From contig BRKX01000001.1 of NCBI GenBank assembly GCA_026008535.1, positions 69,762,317 through 69,826,316 on the forward strand: 64,000 nt of DNA, read 5' to 3'. A model generated the notes under the pieces. It was given only the letters and a program-made list of their open reading frames with translations, searched no databases and was not told where the DNA came from. Numbering within the stretch: position 1 is the first letter of the stretch; every line of letters starts with the position of its first letter. The stretch comes from Perilla frutescens (taxonomy: Eukaryota > Streptophyta > Magnoliopsida > Lamiales > Lamiaceae). This document shows positions 21,166 through 36,017 of the stretch, in pieces. The translations under genes were made by a program, and so were the position numbers.

Positions 21166-24100
21166 CTACAAATCGTCATAATCTTCGTCATAATTATTTT
21201 CTTCCGTATAGTCACCGTAGGCATCTTCGGTGACCTCTAATTCAGGATCTTCTTCATAGTCGTCGTCGTCGTCTTCTTCTGGCTCCGGCTCTGTTCGGAT
21301 TTTCTTGGGGCTCGGGTCATCCTGCTCAAATTGCATGAGAAGAAAGCAATTGGGTAACAAAGCCACTAACACACGCACATTTCTCTAAAATGCAATCACG
21401 GAACACAATTCCCATAGGCAACAAAAAATGTCATATTCATCAGTAGATTTTGTTAGATGCTGATTGACAGAATGCATTCTAGCAATTAGGATTGCTTCTG
21501 ATTGCTGAACACACATTCTATACTTCTACACGAACTCAATTAAAAGGCACACAGCTCATATCAAATTCTATCATGTTGCAGCCAAATGAAATGTTGCATG
21601 TTTAGAATAGTAACCTCAACTGAAAGGAAAAAATGTCAATCACCACTTACCGATTTAAACATCTCGTCCATTTTATCCTGTCGAAATCTGGAACTCAGCC
21701 CCTGCAATGTATCATATTCAAGTATACATCAGTGAGGGGGAAATTAAACAGAGATATATACAGGTGCACACGGAAGAACAGTGCGCTCATGGATCGAAAA
21801 TTATTGGCGCAAAAGTAATGTGTCAAGGGTGTGATTGCAGTGAGATTTTATATATAATGCACCACAGATGAAAGGTAGTTGCTGTTCAATATGACACTAT
21901 GTGAAATTCTCAGGTGTGTGTCTTTGTTCGAGTCATACTATCCTTCTTAATATACTTCATGTTATTCAAAATTCAAATTTCCAGTTTCACCTTTCTACCT
22001 TAAGTTCAAGTTTCATTAGATAAATTCCTAAAATTTGTATGAAGATTTGGCTGATAAATTCTTTAGAATAAAATTTTTGGTATGTTCTACTTATTCTTTG
22101 TTTTATAATAGACATAACTAACTCCTAACAAAAAAAACATGTTCAAGAAAAGATTTTCAAACTCGGATTCTAAGCACACACTTAACTAAAGCATTTTCTC
22201 CAGGTGGGCTCCCGCCAGACTCCATCAACTGGTGCGAGTTCATCAAACAGTCCTCTATCAAATGCTAATCAAATAAGTTTTCTACATGCAATCATACAAG
22301 AAATTATCTGATGGCTTCTTCAGAAAAGGATTCTTCAAGAAGCATTTGCTAAAAAATGGTTTTCTATACTGATTCTCCAAGTAAGAGTTTAAGGAACCCG
22401 CGCTAAAATCAATACTTTCTCTCTTGTATTATCCTGAATACCAATTCAATTATATTGGTGTTCCACATTATAATGATATATTTCAGATTTCCTAGTTCTA
22501 AGTGCTTTGGATGACACTATCTTAATCCACAGCAGCAGCCAGAAAATAAAATATACATCTACCTGCTTGTCCTATTTATAAAATAAAGATACTCAAAGCT
22601 GAGAAGTGAGAACTAGAGTTCTTTTCTGGAATTATACCGTCTTATCTAGCATTTGTTTTGCTGCTTCAGCAGCAGTTTGAGGAGGACCATAACTCTTTAA
22701 CTCTGCAGCTCGTTTCTGTCGTTTTTCCTGCAATGGTAGTTCACCCAACATAAAATTTACACATTAATTACACGCATACATTCATATTTCGTCAAGTTTA
22801 TTCAATTATTCAGAAGCATGAAGCATCTCTATGTTTATGAACCCATCAGTAAATAAGACACAAACATGGACATTTCAGAACTTACAGAGCCTCTATAGAG
22901 AGAAGCATGCTTTAGACATGGTGAAGCATAATAAATTACAGCAAACCAAGTGAGCGAGTACTCGATGTGGTCAGCAACTTTGAGCTACAAAGTAGCAATA
23001 TCACTTTAGAGTTTATTCAGTATATTTTTCGAAAACCGTTATATTTATCAGCATGAAGACGGTATGCTTAGAAGTAACCAAAGGTGATTCTTTTATAATG
23101 TTGATCTGCTTCCTGACAAGAGCCAGTGTCAAAGAATATCTTTCTTACATAATATATTCTGATAGAACTAAAGATGTTTCTGGTTTAACAAATTTACCTA
23201 TTTAGCTCCATAACCAAGAGAGTAATCTCTAATTGACATTTCAAATTTCCTATCAGTCAGAACATTATTATGCATAAAATAAAAGAAAACTTGGCTAGAT
23301 GAGCAATCACTTCCTGATGTTCTGTGGCCAAACCACCTAAAGATATTCAAATAGGAAAATGATTGCTACTTCCCCAAGACCTCAACTAATTTAATGCTGA
23401 AGCATATCGAAATTGAATGAGCATGTCAAAGCCTCAAAGGTTTAGAAGACTAAACATCATTCATGTATAAATCCTTAAGCTATTATCTTCTTTGGCTGAT
23501 CAATATATCACCAGAGCCAGGAAAAACACCTGCTCCAAGAATCAACATTATATGTTTCTCAGAATACACTTTGCCTTGGCACAGAAAAGAACCGCCCAAC
23601 TTGTGATCTACACACACTAAACATCGTTTTCAGACAACTTAACCTTTTATATAAGGTGATCATTCACTTAACAAATACTAACAGATAAACAAAATTCAAG
23701 TCATTTATCTAGCATAAACTATTCCAGTAACAATATAACAAAAATGAAACAATCGAGAAATTAACAAATACAATTATCAGCACTCCACCTTCCTACTCTG
23801 TGCAACTGCTGCAGCAGCTGCTGCAGCAAGCTTCCTTGCACTTTCTACATCCTCTGAGCAGTTAGAAAATTTGGCTTCAAAGGCTTTTTTTGCAGCTAAT
23901 GTGGCAGCTTCTTTTGCTGCCTGCTCCTGTGATCGTAAAATGGAAAATTTCACCTCAATCATCATAATGATAAATAGCATTTACAAATACAATCCTTTAC
24001 TGTTAAAAACTTCTTAGGAATAGAAGAACTTTTTAGGAACCACTGCAAGGGAACACCAAACGAAACTAGTTTGGCTTATCCTATAACAGTGAGAATAATC

Positions 24101-27100
24101 AAAATTCAGACTGAAGTCTAAGAAGTGTAATTGAAAATTGGTGACCAACTTTGTTTGGGTAACTTCAATGTGTCAAGCTAAGAGAATCCATTATCAGATA
24201 CTTTTTGTTCAAAAAGTGAAACAGTGCCTCTTTCGACATAGCTTGGCTTATCTCTTGTGAACTGTGCAAATAGAAGAAGCTTTTAACTCCTGAAGGACAT
24301 GGGAATTTTGGTACCTCGAGATATTCTCTGTTGATCTCCTCCCAAACAGTCGTTTTCAAATTCTTCTCCTCCTCAGTATTAATATACACATCCACCTGCC
24401 AGTATCTATGTTTTAGTTCAACAGTCAAAGAATCAGATACTACGTCTATCGCTTACCAAAGAGATATTGACCGCATCAATATAGACTGATAATACATAGA
24501 GGCAAGTGACAACTCAAGTAGTGAAGTAACTTATCATTTTAATATCAGATGTATGAGAAGAAAGCACCTATATGCATCACATAGTGACATGGTGAGAACC
24601 ACATTAATGATTTATTATTCTAAGGGCATCCAAAGACAACAATCCAACCAAATATCACCTTTTCATATTTATGCCAAAACATTAGCGCAAGGAATTTTCA
24701 AACAATAGAAAGAGGCGATTATTTTCAAATGATACTGAGCTCAGAAAATTTACAAACCTCAGTATCATCAATGTCAGATAAACTCTCTGACTCTTCCAAA
24801 GTAAAATCATCAGCATCCATTCTGTCATTAATAGTATCATGAATGGTTCTCGACTGCAAGGTAGCTCCTGGTATCATTAATTAAAATCGGATTTTATCCA
24901 TTAATATAAAGCATAAGCTGACAAGTCATTCTGATATCCATCTGAATAAGAATTAAGAATTGTCATGCCTGTTGAATCAGAGTATGCTGGTTGTATAACA
25001 TCATTTTCAATTGTATTCTTGATGCTCCTTTGTTCATCAGACTACAATGTGAAAGATATTATTGTCATATTGAAAATAGGAAAAAGTACTAGTGGAAACT
25101 TATTAACTAAAAAAGGTTAGTGAGGAATACATACTAACAGTTCAAAGCTGTATGAACGCATAAAACATACCAAGAAGTTCATGATTTTTCAACCCGCGAT
25201 GCATAGACTATAGAGAAAAAGGACTAGAACATCAGGAGATATGCGGCCGAAAGGGACATTTTTAAATTACTCATTTAGAAGCGCAAACATAAGAAATAAT
25301 TTTAAGTTCATTCTCATACTTAAATGTGACCATATAATTGTTAGAATATCGTTATCCAACATTCCAATTAGCACAGTACTGCTCAAGATGAGAATTGCCA
25401 GTTTCAGACTAGACCTATTCACATGTTTGATTTCACTTGGACCACAACCAATACTTTATGGAACATTTCAACTTGCAGCCTTTCTTCTCCAAGAAATTCC
25501 TACACAAGATTTGCAATCTTCAGAATGATATACAGAAGTGAGATACGCTCCGCAATATTAATGAAGTTTATGAATTTCACAAGAATCACTCATGTAAATC
25601 AATTTGAAGCCATCTCCATGGTTTCCAAAATTTCCAATGATTTTAAAAGCTATTATAATAACTAGAGCGTTATATGATGATATCATTCTACAGGTACGTG
25701 AGATGTATTGTGAAGAAAACATAAGAAACATCATTTTCTCAACATGTAATGTTTCATAGAAAAGTGAAGCTCTTTCCTTCTGTAGACGAGGGACTGTGGG
25801 GTTAATAAGTAAACACGATGCAAGGATTAGCATAAAATACTTCTTAAATAAAATTTTAAATAGCTCTCAAGAATAAAGAAAGAAGAAGAATAAAATATGG
25901 GGGGGGGGGGGGGATTGCTAGAGTGTCAGAAACTACATTTAAAAGTGTGCTGTTGCTTCCAGTCAGGCCAGGTAACATAGTTGAATCCAGGTTCTGAGAG
26001 ATATCAGAAGCAGCTTCCTTAGCCATTATTCTTTTCCTCTCAGCATGCTGGAAAGCTGGAGGCTCTAATCCACCATCAAGGCCTCCAGAAAGTTTCATGA
26101 ACTGCAATAACAAGCACAAACACTGTAAGAAGAGATAGCAATAAAGCCAAAACGATACGTTATAGGTTCAGGATTTACCTCTGAGTAGCATGCACTACAA
26201 AGACCATAAGCGAATTGAGGTGTCCCGCTACCCTTATGCTCACAGAGAAGTTCACCATTCCCAGATGCTATTTGCCCCGTATTGAGAGACTTCATCTGAG
26301 ACTTGTCTTTGCCAAACATATTTGACAGATCATCAAACTCCTTTGACTTCTTCTCAAACTCCTCAATCTAGTCAGAAATATTGGGAAAAAAAAATGCCTC
26401 ATCAATCCCATGAAAGTGAGTGATACCTTACCATTATGTGTGAGTGTGTGTGTGTGTGATGATTCAATTTCAAAGCATGTATTTATATTGCATGAACGTG
26501 GATTGAAATACTTATATTGATGCATGATAATTGTAATGTGTGTGTGTGTCTGTGGCCATATCTGGGGAGGTAGGTGCATGTAAACTCAGCTTCGATGGTA
26601 GGGTATAAAACAACAAAATATCATATCACGGGGCACATAAATGTAAAGACAAAATAAAAACTTTACACCCTCAGAAACATTAAGAATGAACTCAAAGATA
26701 AATTAAAATAGCTGCCTCCAGTGCATATATTTTCCTTACAAATTGATAACTTAACCATAAAAAGCAATTCAAATTCGATTAACATATACCGTTAGACCTC
26801 CCGAATCGGTATTCTCAAATTCAATCAACCGCTTTGTCAGTGTTGCTTCACAGACGTGGACTGCCTTAATCTGACAACAATAAAAAAAATTGAATTCCAT
26901 CAAACCAAAAAATGTTAATTTTTTTACAGTCTCAGAGAGATACAAGCTAAAGCAGGGAAACAATACAGAAGCTACTGCAGGAAACCGGAGCCATTCTGCA
27001 TCGCTCCTATCAGTTATTTGTCATGGCAAAATATAGTACTGCACCTCCATTTGGCGTATCATACTCTTTATTTAAGTTAGCATAGGATGAGTGAAATTTC

Positions 27101-30100
27101 AAGAACGCCAAATAAAATAAATTCTGAGGAGTACTTTATATCTCAAAAGTAAAACTAGGTTTCAGTAGAATAATTAAAAAACTGGAGTTACATTAGCACA
27201 ATAATGTCTTTTGCATTACATGGTTTTGTCATCATTCCATTGAAACTTGAAATAGTAATATATCCATGCCACATGAAAACCTCAGATAGCATTCCAACTT
27301 GATCAACATTTTACTCACTTTACAAGGCAAATATCTATTTACCACTCCATTCTTTATAATCTCTATTTTAGGTCTACTATGCCAGTACAAATGTTAAGCT
27401 CAAGGAGGTCTTCCTTTGCCCATCTCTGCCATACCCTACAGATGTCATGCTTCATGAGACCTTTCTTTTTTCCATTTATGTCCAATTCATGAACTAAAAT
27501 TAAACGTATAGTGTTTCAATGATCATAATGTTTTGAGACTCAATCAATACTTTCAAGGAAGTACACTCCAGTACCATAATAGTGGAGCAGCAAACATAAT
27601 GAAGCAGGATGTTAAGCTCTATTTACCTCTCCATTCTGTATAATTTATATTCCGTGTCTACTATGCATGATACAAATGTTAAGCTCGAAGAGGTTCTCCT
27701 ATTGGATATTTCTGACAATTTCCTACAGATATATTCCATGAGACCTCCCTTTTTTCAATTTATGCCCAATTCATGAACTAAAATTGAATGTAAAAAATTT
27801 TAATGATCATAATGTTTAGAGATTCAATCAATCATTTCAAGGAAGTACACTTCAGTACCATAATAGTGGAGTAGCACACTATAATGAAGCAGGAGGCTGA
27901 AGATGCACCAGAACCCAACCATGAAAATTGCAGCAAGTAATTAAATTAATGTAGTGATCATCCAAAAGTGATAGTCAAACAAAACTCACAATCTCAGACT
28001 TTGAACACTTAAGACCATGTGCAAGAGCAGATATGTAAAGCGCAGCTCCACATAGCCCACTTGGTTTCCTCCCAGTCTGCAAGATTTATAGGATATTTTA
28101 TTGATAGAAATGCATCCTAAGAAATAGAAAACGATAAGTTTGTCCCCCTCCCCTTCTTACCTGCATCCAATCACGCTTCATGCTAGCAACAATATGAAGC
28201 GCAGTTTTGGAAACATTTTGATTTCTGCTTCCAAACAGACCTACAAATAAGAGTTCAGTGTTGACTGTGTTGTTAATAAACCACCAAAATTGACAAGATA
28301 AACCATACATCTTCATCTCCCCTCCCTGCCAAAAAAAAAAATGGAGGAAGGAGGGAGAGATAAAAAGATAACAATAGCTCAAGTTAACCAAGATGGCAAG
28401 TATTTATTTACTGTTTTAGCTTGGCAAACACATTCATTACTCCTGCAGATATAATATGTTAAATATGTTAAGCCCTGTTGCAGAGGAATTAAAAGTCCAA
28501 CAAACACCAAAAAAAATCAGAAATTTAAACCAAGGATCGCCAAATTGTCTTCATAGCAGGAGACTTTCTATTAAGGTACAGATCCACTTTGATGATATAA
28601 TGTGCGAGCACATCCTGCTTTCACACATTTCATTTTCATATCGAATATCACAGATGTCAAAACAACAAAACAAGTATATACTGAAAATCATAGGACCAAA
28701 ATATAAAGAACAGCTGAACAGAAGAGCAAAAGTACGTACGGTCAGCAAATCGGTGAATGAAAAGGCTGGGATCCGCAAGTTTTAGCAAAACTGGATTTTG
28801 GTCAAGTCTTAAAATTTTGCAAAGCTGCAAAAAGACCGCCCCTAGCACATAACTGTGAGATATTACAAAGAGAAAAGATAAAATAAAATAAAATAAAATA
28901 AAAGGAAAGATTTCATTATCCAAACAAACAGTAGATTATCATTTTACAAGCTTGTTGACAGTTAGTATGACTATAATCTAAAATGGAACAAGACCAGCAA
29001 AACCAGAGGATAACTAACCAGATAATTTCAATTTCAGGGGTAAGTTAATTTGGGTTTTGCAGGGGTCATATTAGAAAGGGTAACAGATGATCACCCTTAC
29101 TGCCATCCCATGGAACCATACATGGCATTTTCAACCCCTTAATTCTTTTAAATTCAACAGATCCTTCTCAGCATCCAAGAACATACTGATGTTAGGTATT
29201 TTCATGGCATACAGATCCTTGCACGATTCTTTAAATTCATTAGACTCTTCTCAGGATTCAAAAATACCATCTTCCTCCAAGCTTCCCCAGGAGTAAGCCA
29301 CTGATTAGCCACAATACAATGGTAGTGGGGGTGAAACCAATGGTAAAACATTGGTCCTAAATCCTAATACTGACCTTGACCACATTTTTGTTCTTCTCAA
29401 TGAATGCACAGACATTTTAGACTATTAACATTCCAACTTTATGAGTACCTCATACTCTCATAAAGCTAAAATGCATGACTCAATCCAATTCAAACCTTAA
29501 AAGCTGATATTGTTTATGAATTATGATAACTAGAATAAAAATCCATACATAATTGTAACGTAAATCATGAAATACATGTCATTACTTTTTGAGTTGGGAA
29601 ACAGAATACACACACATATAATTTTTAAAAGTTGAACCCTTTGACAAAGAAGTAGGAGTCATCCCAAACTCCCAACCTCCTCTCAAATAGAAAAACCAAG
29701 TACCAACCCTTCTAGTAAGAGTAGGTTGCATATGCTACACATTATACAGAACAAGTTCAATCATATATTTAGTACTATTTTCATCATTAAACTATATCAA
29801 ATCTTCATGCCCTTGTCTTACCCTTTATGCATATTTTTCCATGAATAATTGCTAGTGTAAGTTCCAAGTTCTCCAACAAACTGCAGCATAATTTTCTGCA
29901 ACCATCTCATACATATTATCTTGCTTAGCAGAAAAACAAATCGCCAAAAACATCCCATCAAATACCAAAACGAAAAGCAAGACCTCAACTGCACTGAACA
30001 TACAAGTTGTCAGTATCTCTTTTATGCAACCTTATACAAATGAGGGAGAATAGCTGGAGCTGGAAAATCAGAGTTCAACATGTACGCTCAAATGATGATA

Positions 30101-32603
30101 GGGAACCAAAGGGGTCAAAAACTGACAAGTGCAGTCCAAAGAATAATAAACCTAATTCGTATCGGACAAAAATAACATTCAACCTGAAATATTAGCAAAC
30201 CTTGTACTATTAGTAATAATATTTCATGCTTGATGCCTATCTGTATTTGACGTTACTTCTTATACCTACAACTCAGGACATGTTGGCAAACTTGTTGGAC
30301 GGGATGGGATGGCATGTTTCCTGGCATAATGCCGGCCTTGTTCCAGTACAAAACATCTTTTATACTAACAAATCCACCTAAACAATGTCTCAACATCTTA
30401 ATAGATACATGGAGGATAAAATTTTCATCACTCGTGCCTTAGAATACATAAATTAAATACCAACACATACATCCTCCCCCCCCCCCCCCCAAAGAAGAAG
30501 AAGAAGAAGAAGAAGAAGAAGATTCCACATACACATTTATCCTTAGATGTTCTGAGAAATCAATAAGAAGATATGGCTTGTTTTTCAATCTGCAAAAGCA
30601 TAAGAAAAACAATCAAAGCTTGATTTGTAGAAGATATCATTCCATTATTCTCTTCAGAATGCCATGATTTGAAATATATATAGCCAGTATATATCTTTGA
30701 TATTTAAGCCTCTTTTAGCATCATTTATCTTCAATATTTTGTCTCACAATTTAAAAGCATGTAATTATATTGGGAGCAAAATTGCATTGCATTACTAAAT
30801 ATCCACCTTCCTTTTTGCGAAGGATAAAAACATTAAAAGATGTGCTCTTGAAGAGATTCCTTACCTGCACATCATATAAAGACAAGAAGCTTGCACTTGC
30901 TCTTTCCTGCGCCCCCTTGTGGAACCGGTCTCAAGTAATTTCTGTTAGTGCCATAATAGTTACCAATAACAACAGCTAATCAACAGAATGTCTAAGAATC
31001 TTGGATGTAATGAAAGAGCAATACCTTATATATGAGTAAAGTTCCATTAGATATGTCGTCACCACCATCAATTCCCAGGGCATACATCATATCCACTATT
31101 CCATCAAGTGCTACAAAACAAAGGACATTGCATGATATATATAAAGAGGTCGAATAAGTGAAGGTAAATTTCATAAGATTATCAACTGCATATGAAAAGC
31201 ATGTCAGATATGAGCAATTGATAGAACATGTGTATTGATAACCATCTAAGCGCACTTTACAACTTCAAGCATGCATTACAATCACAACCAAGGAATTAGC
31301 TACATGTTTACATTACAAGGATTATATAGTATACAAAATTTAATGTCCGTCTGTTTTTTCTTGCTTAACCAACATGTGAGTAGTAAAATTTATGATATTC
31401 AGTTAGATGCATAAATATCTTAGCGTTACTTGATAACAACCAAGCCATTTGAATAAACAAACAGTGAACGAGCACTTCAAAGAAAAGTACATTATTTTCC
31501 CAAGTTGAAAATTTGAAAATCCAAACTGAAACTTGCAAGCAACTAATTAACAGCATAACACATAGATTGTTCCATTCAGTAGATTAATTAAGCATAGGGA
31601 ATAGAGAATTATGAAGTAAGTAGCAATAAACCTACCTTCATTCAGTGTCCTCTCAGAATTACCTTCCCTGTTAGACCTCACAAGATTACCTGCAAATCGT
31701 GACTATGGATAACTTTGAATTAGTTAATATACAACATCATGCACAGCTTAAATGAAAGGAACCAATGAAACACAGAAGAAAAACAATTCCTTTGAGGTTG
31801 CATTGGAATTGAGGGTTTGAAATTCAATGGTCTGTACTTGAATGGATTTCAAATTCACCAAGCCGGAGTGGAATCCAATATACACAAATCCCAAAAAAAA
31901 GAGGGTTCAAAACAAGAGTGATGAATTTCAATTCCTTCCCCAAACCCTTCAATCCAACCAACCACCAACGGATAGCAAATCCATCTTCAAGTCTTCGATT
32001 CAAAATGTGTCAGCCTTAGGTTTCCGGGGCTAAGAAAAAGGTTAACAAGATCATAACATTGGAACTAGGAAGTTAAGCCCACAAAGGTATGTCAAAGTGA
32101 TTTATTACCCTTTTTAACCATCATCTATCTCTCATCCTTTTGTAAGGTCAGCAAATCCTTGGAAATTGTTGCGTCAAACTAACTCAAAATTGAATCTTTA
32201 TAGTAACCAATCGCAACATTTTGATAATCTATGCGGCACGTTATTAAATGAACAAATTAAACCCATAACCAGAGGGATGGTACAAGGATTCGAGCTACTC
32301 GTAACATCACAAACCTGTCCATCAGCAGTTTTTACAAATGTAGCCTCCTCCGTAAAGTTATCCTCAGCAAGAACCCTCCCGCAAAGTGAACAACATCTGC
32401 ATATTATGTCACACAACCACTCCCGTCAGAAACCATAAAAACAGAACCTTTTAAAAACTCAAAAGGAACACAAGATTCAAATTATAAGGAAATCGATACG
32501 GATAAAAGAGGCGCCATTGCAACGGCATGACAAGTCCTTACGTTTTGCCATCCAGCGTATCACTTCGAACCCTTTTCGCACAGTAATCACACCACGATAC
32601 CAT
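21166..32603 (-). CDS. BRF1: Transcription factor IIIB subunit BRF1-like, tandem copy B (about 620 aa)
   Basis: Exons: 32603-32542, 32396-32315, 31702-31636, 31110-31025, 30941-30865, 30589-30533, 28852-28740, 28240-28161, 28076-27990, 26870-26790, 26367-26179, 26101-25937, a tentative one from 25041 to about 24950, 24867-24758, 24395-24315, 23926-23789, 22727-22638, 21701-21651 and 21321-21166. BRF1 is TFIIB-like: with TBP and B'' it places RNA polymerase III on tRNA and 5S genes. A zinc ribbon uses C5, C8, C23 and C26. Linker SRFAGNLVRS leads to two cyclin folds (KPYLLIDFSEHLRINV; SMKRDWMQTGRKPSG; CEATLTKRLIEF), a LCEHKGSG...CSACY block, GGLEPPAFQ-type motif (SGGLDGGLEPPAFQHAE), the WEEINREYLE helix, GLSSRFRQDKMDEMF and an acidic Asp/Glu tail. 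All confident exons are open. The joint between tentative exon 13 and exon 14 is unresolved. Introns are long, giving 11.4 kb. Confidence 0.88.
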
Positions 32604-32610
32604 CGCGTGC

Positions 32611-32960
32611 CCTGGACATAATCGAATTATGCATTTAAAGAAATCATTAAACAAAAAAATCCTATATTACAGAAGAGAAAACTACGCACCTCAATGAGTA
32701 AATTGTTAGGAATAATTTAGCGGAAGCTGATGATTTCACTCCCGCGGCAGCGCAATTGGAACCGAAGTCCAATTACGGCGGGAGTTGTGGTCGATCAGAG
32801 GCTTGAAAATTTAGTTATCAACACAGAATTTGGTGATAGTGGGGTTTTGGCACGATCGAAATACAGAGAGCTGCAGCTAGTGGTAGTAGTGAGCAGTTTT
32901 CGGTGTAGGACGCCGAAAATTGTAGCGGCGTTTTTTTTTTTTTTTTTTTTTTTTTTGTGA
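32611..32960 (-). promoter_or_regulatory. 5' UTR, 5' UTR intron and leader of BRF copy B
   Basis: The start codon at 32603 is preceded by a short exon piece (from 32611), a 5' UTR intron with a GTGCGT donor next to 32690 and a CCAG acceptor at 32612, and an upstream leader exon in which GCGGGAGTGAAATCATCA lies near 32730. The same layout and text occur in fragment C at 3640-3948. A poly-T run of more than 20 bases at about 32931-32956 marks the upstream end of the shared sequence. Confidence 0.65.
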
Positions 32961-34398
32961 GGGAGTAGCGTCGTTTCTATAGGAAGAGGGTCGCCTGCTG
33001 TGTCGTTTGGCACTGCAGAATGCAGATTGTGTGGTGCAATTTCTAATCTCTTTTTTTTTGTGTTAAATGTTTTAATTTTAAACTTTTGTTTTGTAAATTT
33101 TTAATTGATTTATTATTAAGGTTTTAAAATCATTTTTTCGCTATATGGTATACTGCTAATTAGGACTCATTATTTCATAACTAAGAGTATACTTATTTTT
33201 AATTATTAATTAGGTTCATAAATTGGGGTCATAATTTTCTTTTTATATTTTAGTTTATAATGATAAATTATAAATTAAGTTTGATCATTCAAAATTAGGG
33301 GGTTTTTGTTAAGTTATTAGTTATTGGTTTATATTTATTAATTCAGGTTGATTATTTCTTAATTAGAATTTTTTTTAAAAAAATTACTTTTAGTTTAGCT
33401 ATGGTTGATTTTTTTTCATAATTATGGTTTAATATTATCAATAATTTTTAGAAAATGTATTTTTATTTAGGGATGATTATTTTTTATGTGATTATGATAT
33501 ATAATTACTTTTAATTATTTTAGTTAATTATTTCGATTAGGATTATTTATAACAATGACTCCAGTAATGTGCGAAGAACCTTATAGTGTTCTATTTGTAT
33601 AGTACTAGTATTTCTCCTGTGCGATTCACAAATAATTATTATTTTTTTAGATATGTAAAATTGTGATTAGTTTTTTAATTCTATATGTTGTGATTAATTT
33701 TGAAAAATAATAAAATGATATGCACATGCGTTAATTAATTAGATAAGAAGATCAATTTTGCATAATTACGACAAATAAAAAGAAAATTAAATTTTAGGAA
33801 CTAGATGAAAATCCATGTTAGAAAGATCGAATTGAAATATTTCAAATGACAATATTTTATAAATAGCAATGCACAATTGCCCACGATTAAAGAACATTTG
33901 TTTTCTTTGAATATATGACTTGTATAAAAAATAAAATTATTTAATTATTGTAAATGATGAAATTGAAATAGAAAAACAATAAATTATTGCAAATTATGTT
34001 GTTGTTGTATTATGTTGTTGTTGTTGTTGTTGTTATTATTATTATTATAGTGCAATACAAATGAAAACTATTTTTAGTAGCATAAATTTTCCACTTATGC
34101 ATAAAAAAATAAAAATAATAAAATGTTCCAAACTTCAAATTTTCAAATAAAAAAATAATAAATAAGATTGCAAAAAATTATTAAAATACAATGGTTGTGA
34201 TCTGAAACGTGGTGGAAAATGCAGAAAAAGAATAAGAGAATTTAGAACAATAAATGTCACAATTGTTGTCTATTAACTCAAAATTAATGTCTGAAATATA
34301 ATTATTAAATCATGTGATATATAATAGTTTATATCAGAACGATTAACTATCACACGATTATGCTTTAATAGATGTATAGATTAACCAACTAAATGTCA
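32961..34398. other. AT-rich intergenic region
   Basis: No gene is supported. It contains a TTG/ATT trinucleotide tract at about 33990-34050. Otherwise it is poly-T and poly-A-rich DNA. Confidence 0.5.
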
Positions 34399-34406
34399 TT
34401 TATACA

Positions 34407-35282
34407 CAGGGGCGGAGGGAGAGGGGTGCCAGGGGGCACTGGCCCCCCTGAAATTTTGAAGAATTACTAAGGGTATTATCGTCATTTCACAATAACTACA
34501 TAAAAAATAGAAACGTATATTATCCATTAGTTCATTTGGACAGCAAATACTTAACCCGTCAATCATCAACCCACTTTCAATTTCTTATTTTTTCATTGAA
34601 TTTTTTGTAATATATTTTTGTGCTAATTTATTATTAATTATAACTTGGTGGTGTTGATATTTATTTATTTTTTTGTCTAATATGTGAATTTTAGTTTAGG
34701 GGTGGAATTATTATGGTGAGCTCGTCAAAAAATAAAGATTTAAGTTATTTTTTTATATCATGAATTAGTTTTTTAAATTTATTTCTTAATTATAATTTTA
34801 TTTTTATCTTATGAATTATGAGAACTTTATTATTAAATATTAATTAAATATTCCTATTATTTGTTAGTTGTTAGCTCAAACTACATATAAATAGAACTCA
34901 TTTCGTGTTTAAAATTTAATCTTATTTGTTTACTTTGTCAAAATTAAATTTCAATTTACAAAAGACTCACTTTACACTTAAATTTGATGTTATTTTGTGA
35001 AATTGTAATCTTTTTTTCTTTTTCTTTGGATTCAGCCTTGAATATTGAATTTCTTCTTCATTTATCTTTAGGTTTATGATTGATTATAATTCTCATTAAG
35101 AAAATAAATATTTGATTTTATTAAATTTTTTATCTTTAATACTAAAATATAATTGTGTTAACATATAACTACTTTATCAAAATTGTAATTAATTCATATT
35201 TTAATCTTAAAAATAATATATAATATTTTTAATATTAATGTTAGTTGGGTCCCCCTGACAAAAAATCCTGGCTCCCCCACTG
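34407..35282. mobile_element. Non-autonomous hAT element, 876 bp
   Basis: The left end starts CAGGGGCGGAGGGAG and the right end reads CTCCCCCACTG, an imperfect inverted pair typical of plant hAT derivatives. The 8-bp direct repeat TTTATACA flanks it exactly (34399-34406 and 35283-35290). Subterminal text GGGGGCACTGGCCCCCCTG near the left and GGTCCCCCTGAC near the right also pair. There is no transposase. Confidence 0.88.
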
Positions 35283-35933
35283 TTTATACAGTCTGCTTAT
35301 CATCATTAAATTGCTAATATTATTTCAGTTTTTAGCAATGCAATTTTAGATATCAAAACTTTAAATAGGAGAGCGAGTTGAGGATGTTGCCTTAATTTCC
35401 CCAACCACTAATATATTCCTTTTCGGGAGGGAGTTGGTATTTGCAATTTATTCTTTGCACTATAAATTATTTTTTATTTTTTTGTATTAATTATAAATTT
35501 ACATAAATAATATTAGTAATAAAAAATTTGTGTCCTACTCCAACTCGTGCTTTTGAACGGTCTAAATATGTTTTAAATTATGTTTTCGAACATTACTTAA
35601 ACAAAAATTTATTGAATCCGTTCGAAAATTCAATTTTCGAACAAGACTATATTTTAAAATCATACATATTCGAAAATTGAATTTCGAACAAATATAGTGA
35701 GTTCAAAGTTCCATTTTCAAACCACTCTGACTTTTTTTCTTTTTTAAATAGAGGATATTTAAGTAAGTTCAAAATTACTTTATTTTTTCTTTTATTCAGC
35801 TGTGGTATAAAGAGTAAAAATGATAGTGCAAATAGCAATTCTTTTTCCATTATTTTGTCATCATTCAAGTGTTACGCTATACATTGTTGTATGGCTAACT
35901 CTCCAATGATATTACAAATTTACTGGGGAATTC

Positions 35934-36017
35934 TATGCTATCGATCCCTGTGGGTAATACTCAAGTGTCACAATAGATGTATTGTGACACTTAAGTACTA
36001 CCCGTGCGGATAGCATA
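35934..36017. repeat. 84-bp near-perfect hairpin
   Basis: The left arm runs TATGCTATC..., then GTGGGTAATACTCAAGTGTC; the right arm is its reverse complement with a few mismatches, and only a 4-5 base loop (GATG) separates them. A weaker GGGG/CCCC pair extends it to about 35925-36027. No open frame. It could be a minimal MITE or a small-RNA-forming foldback. Confidence 0.8.
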
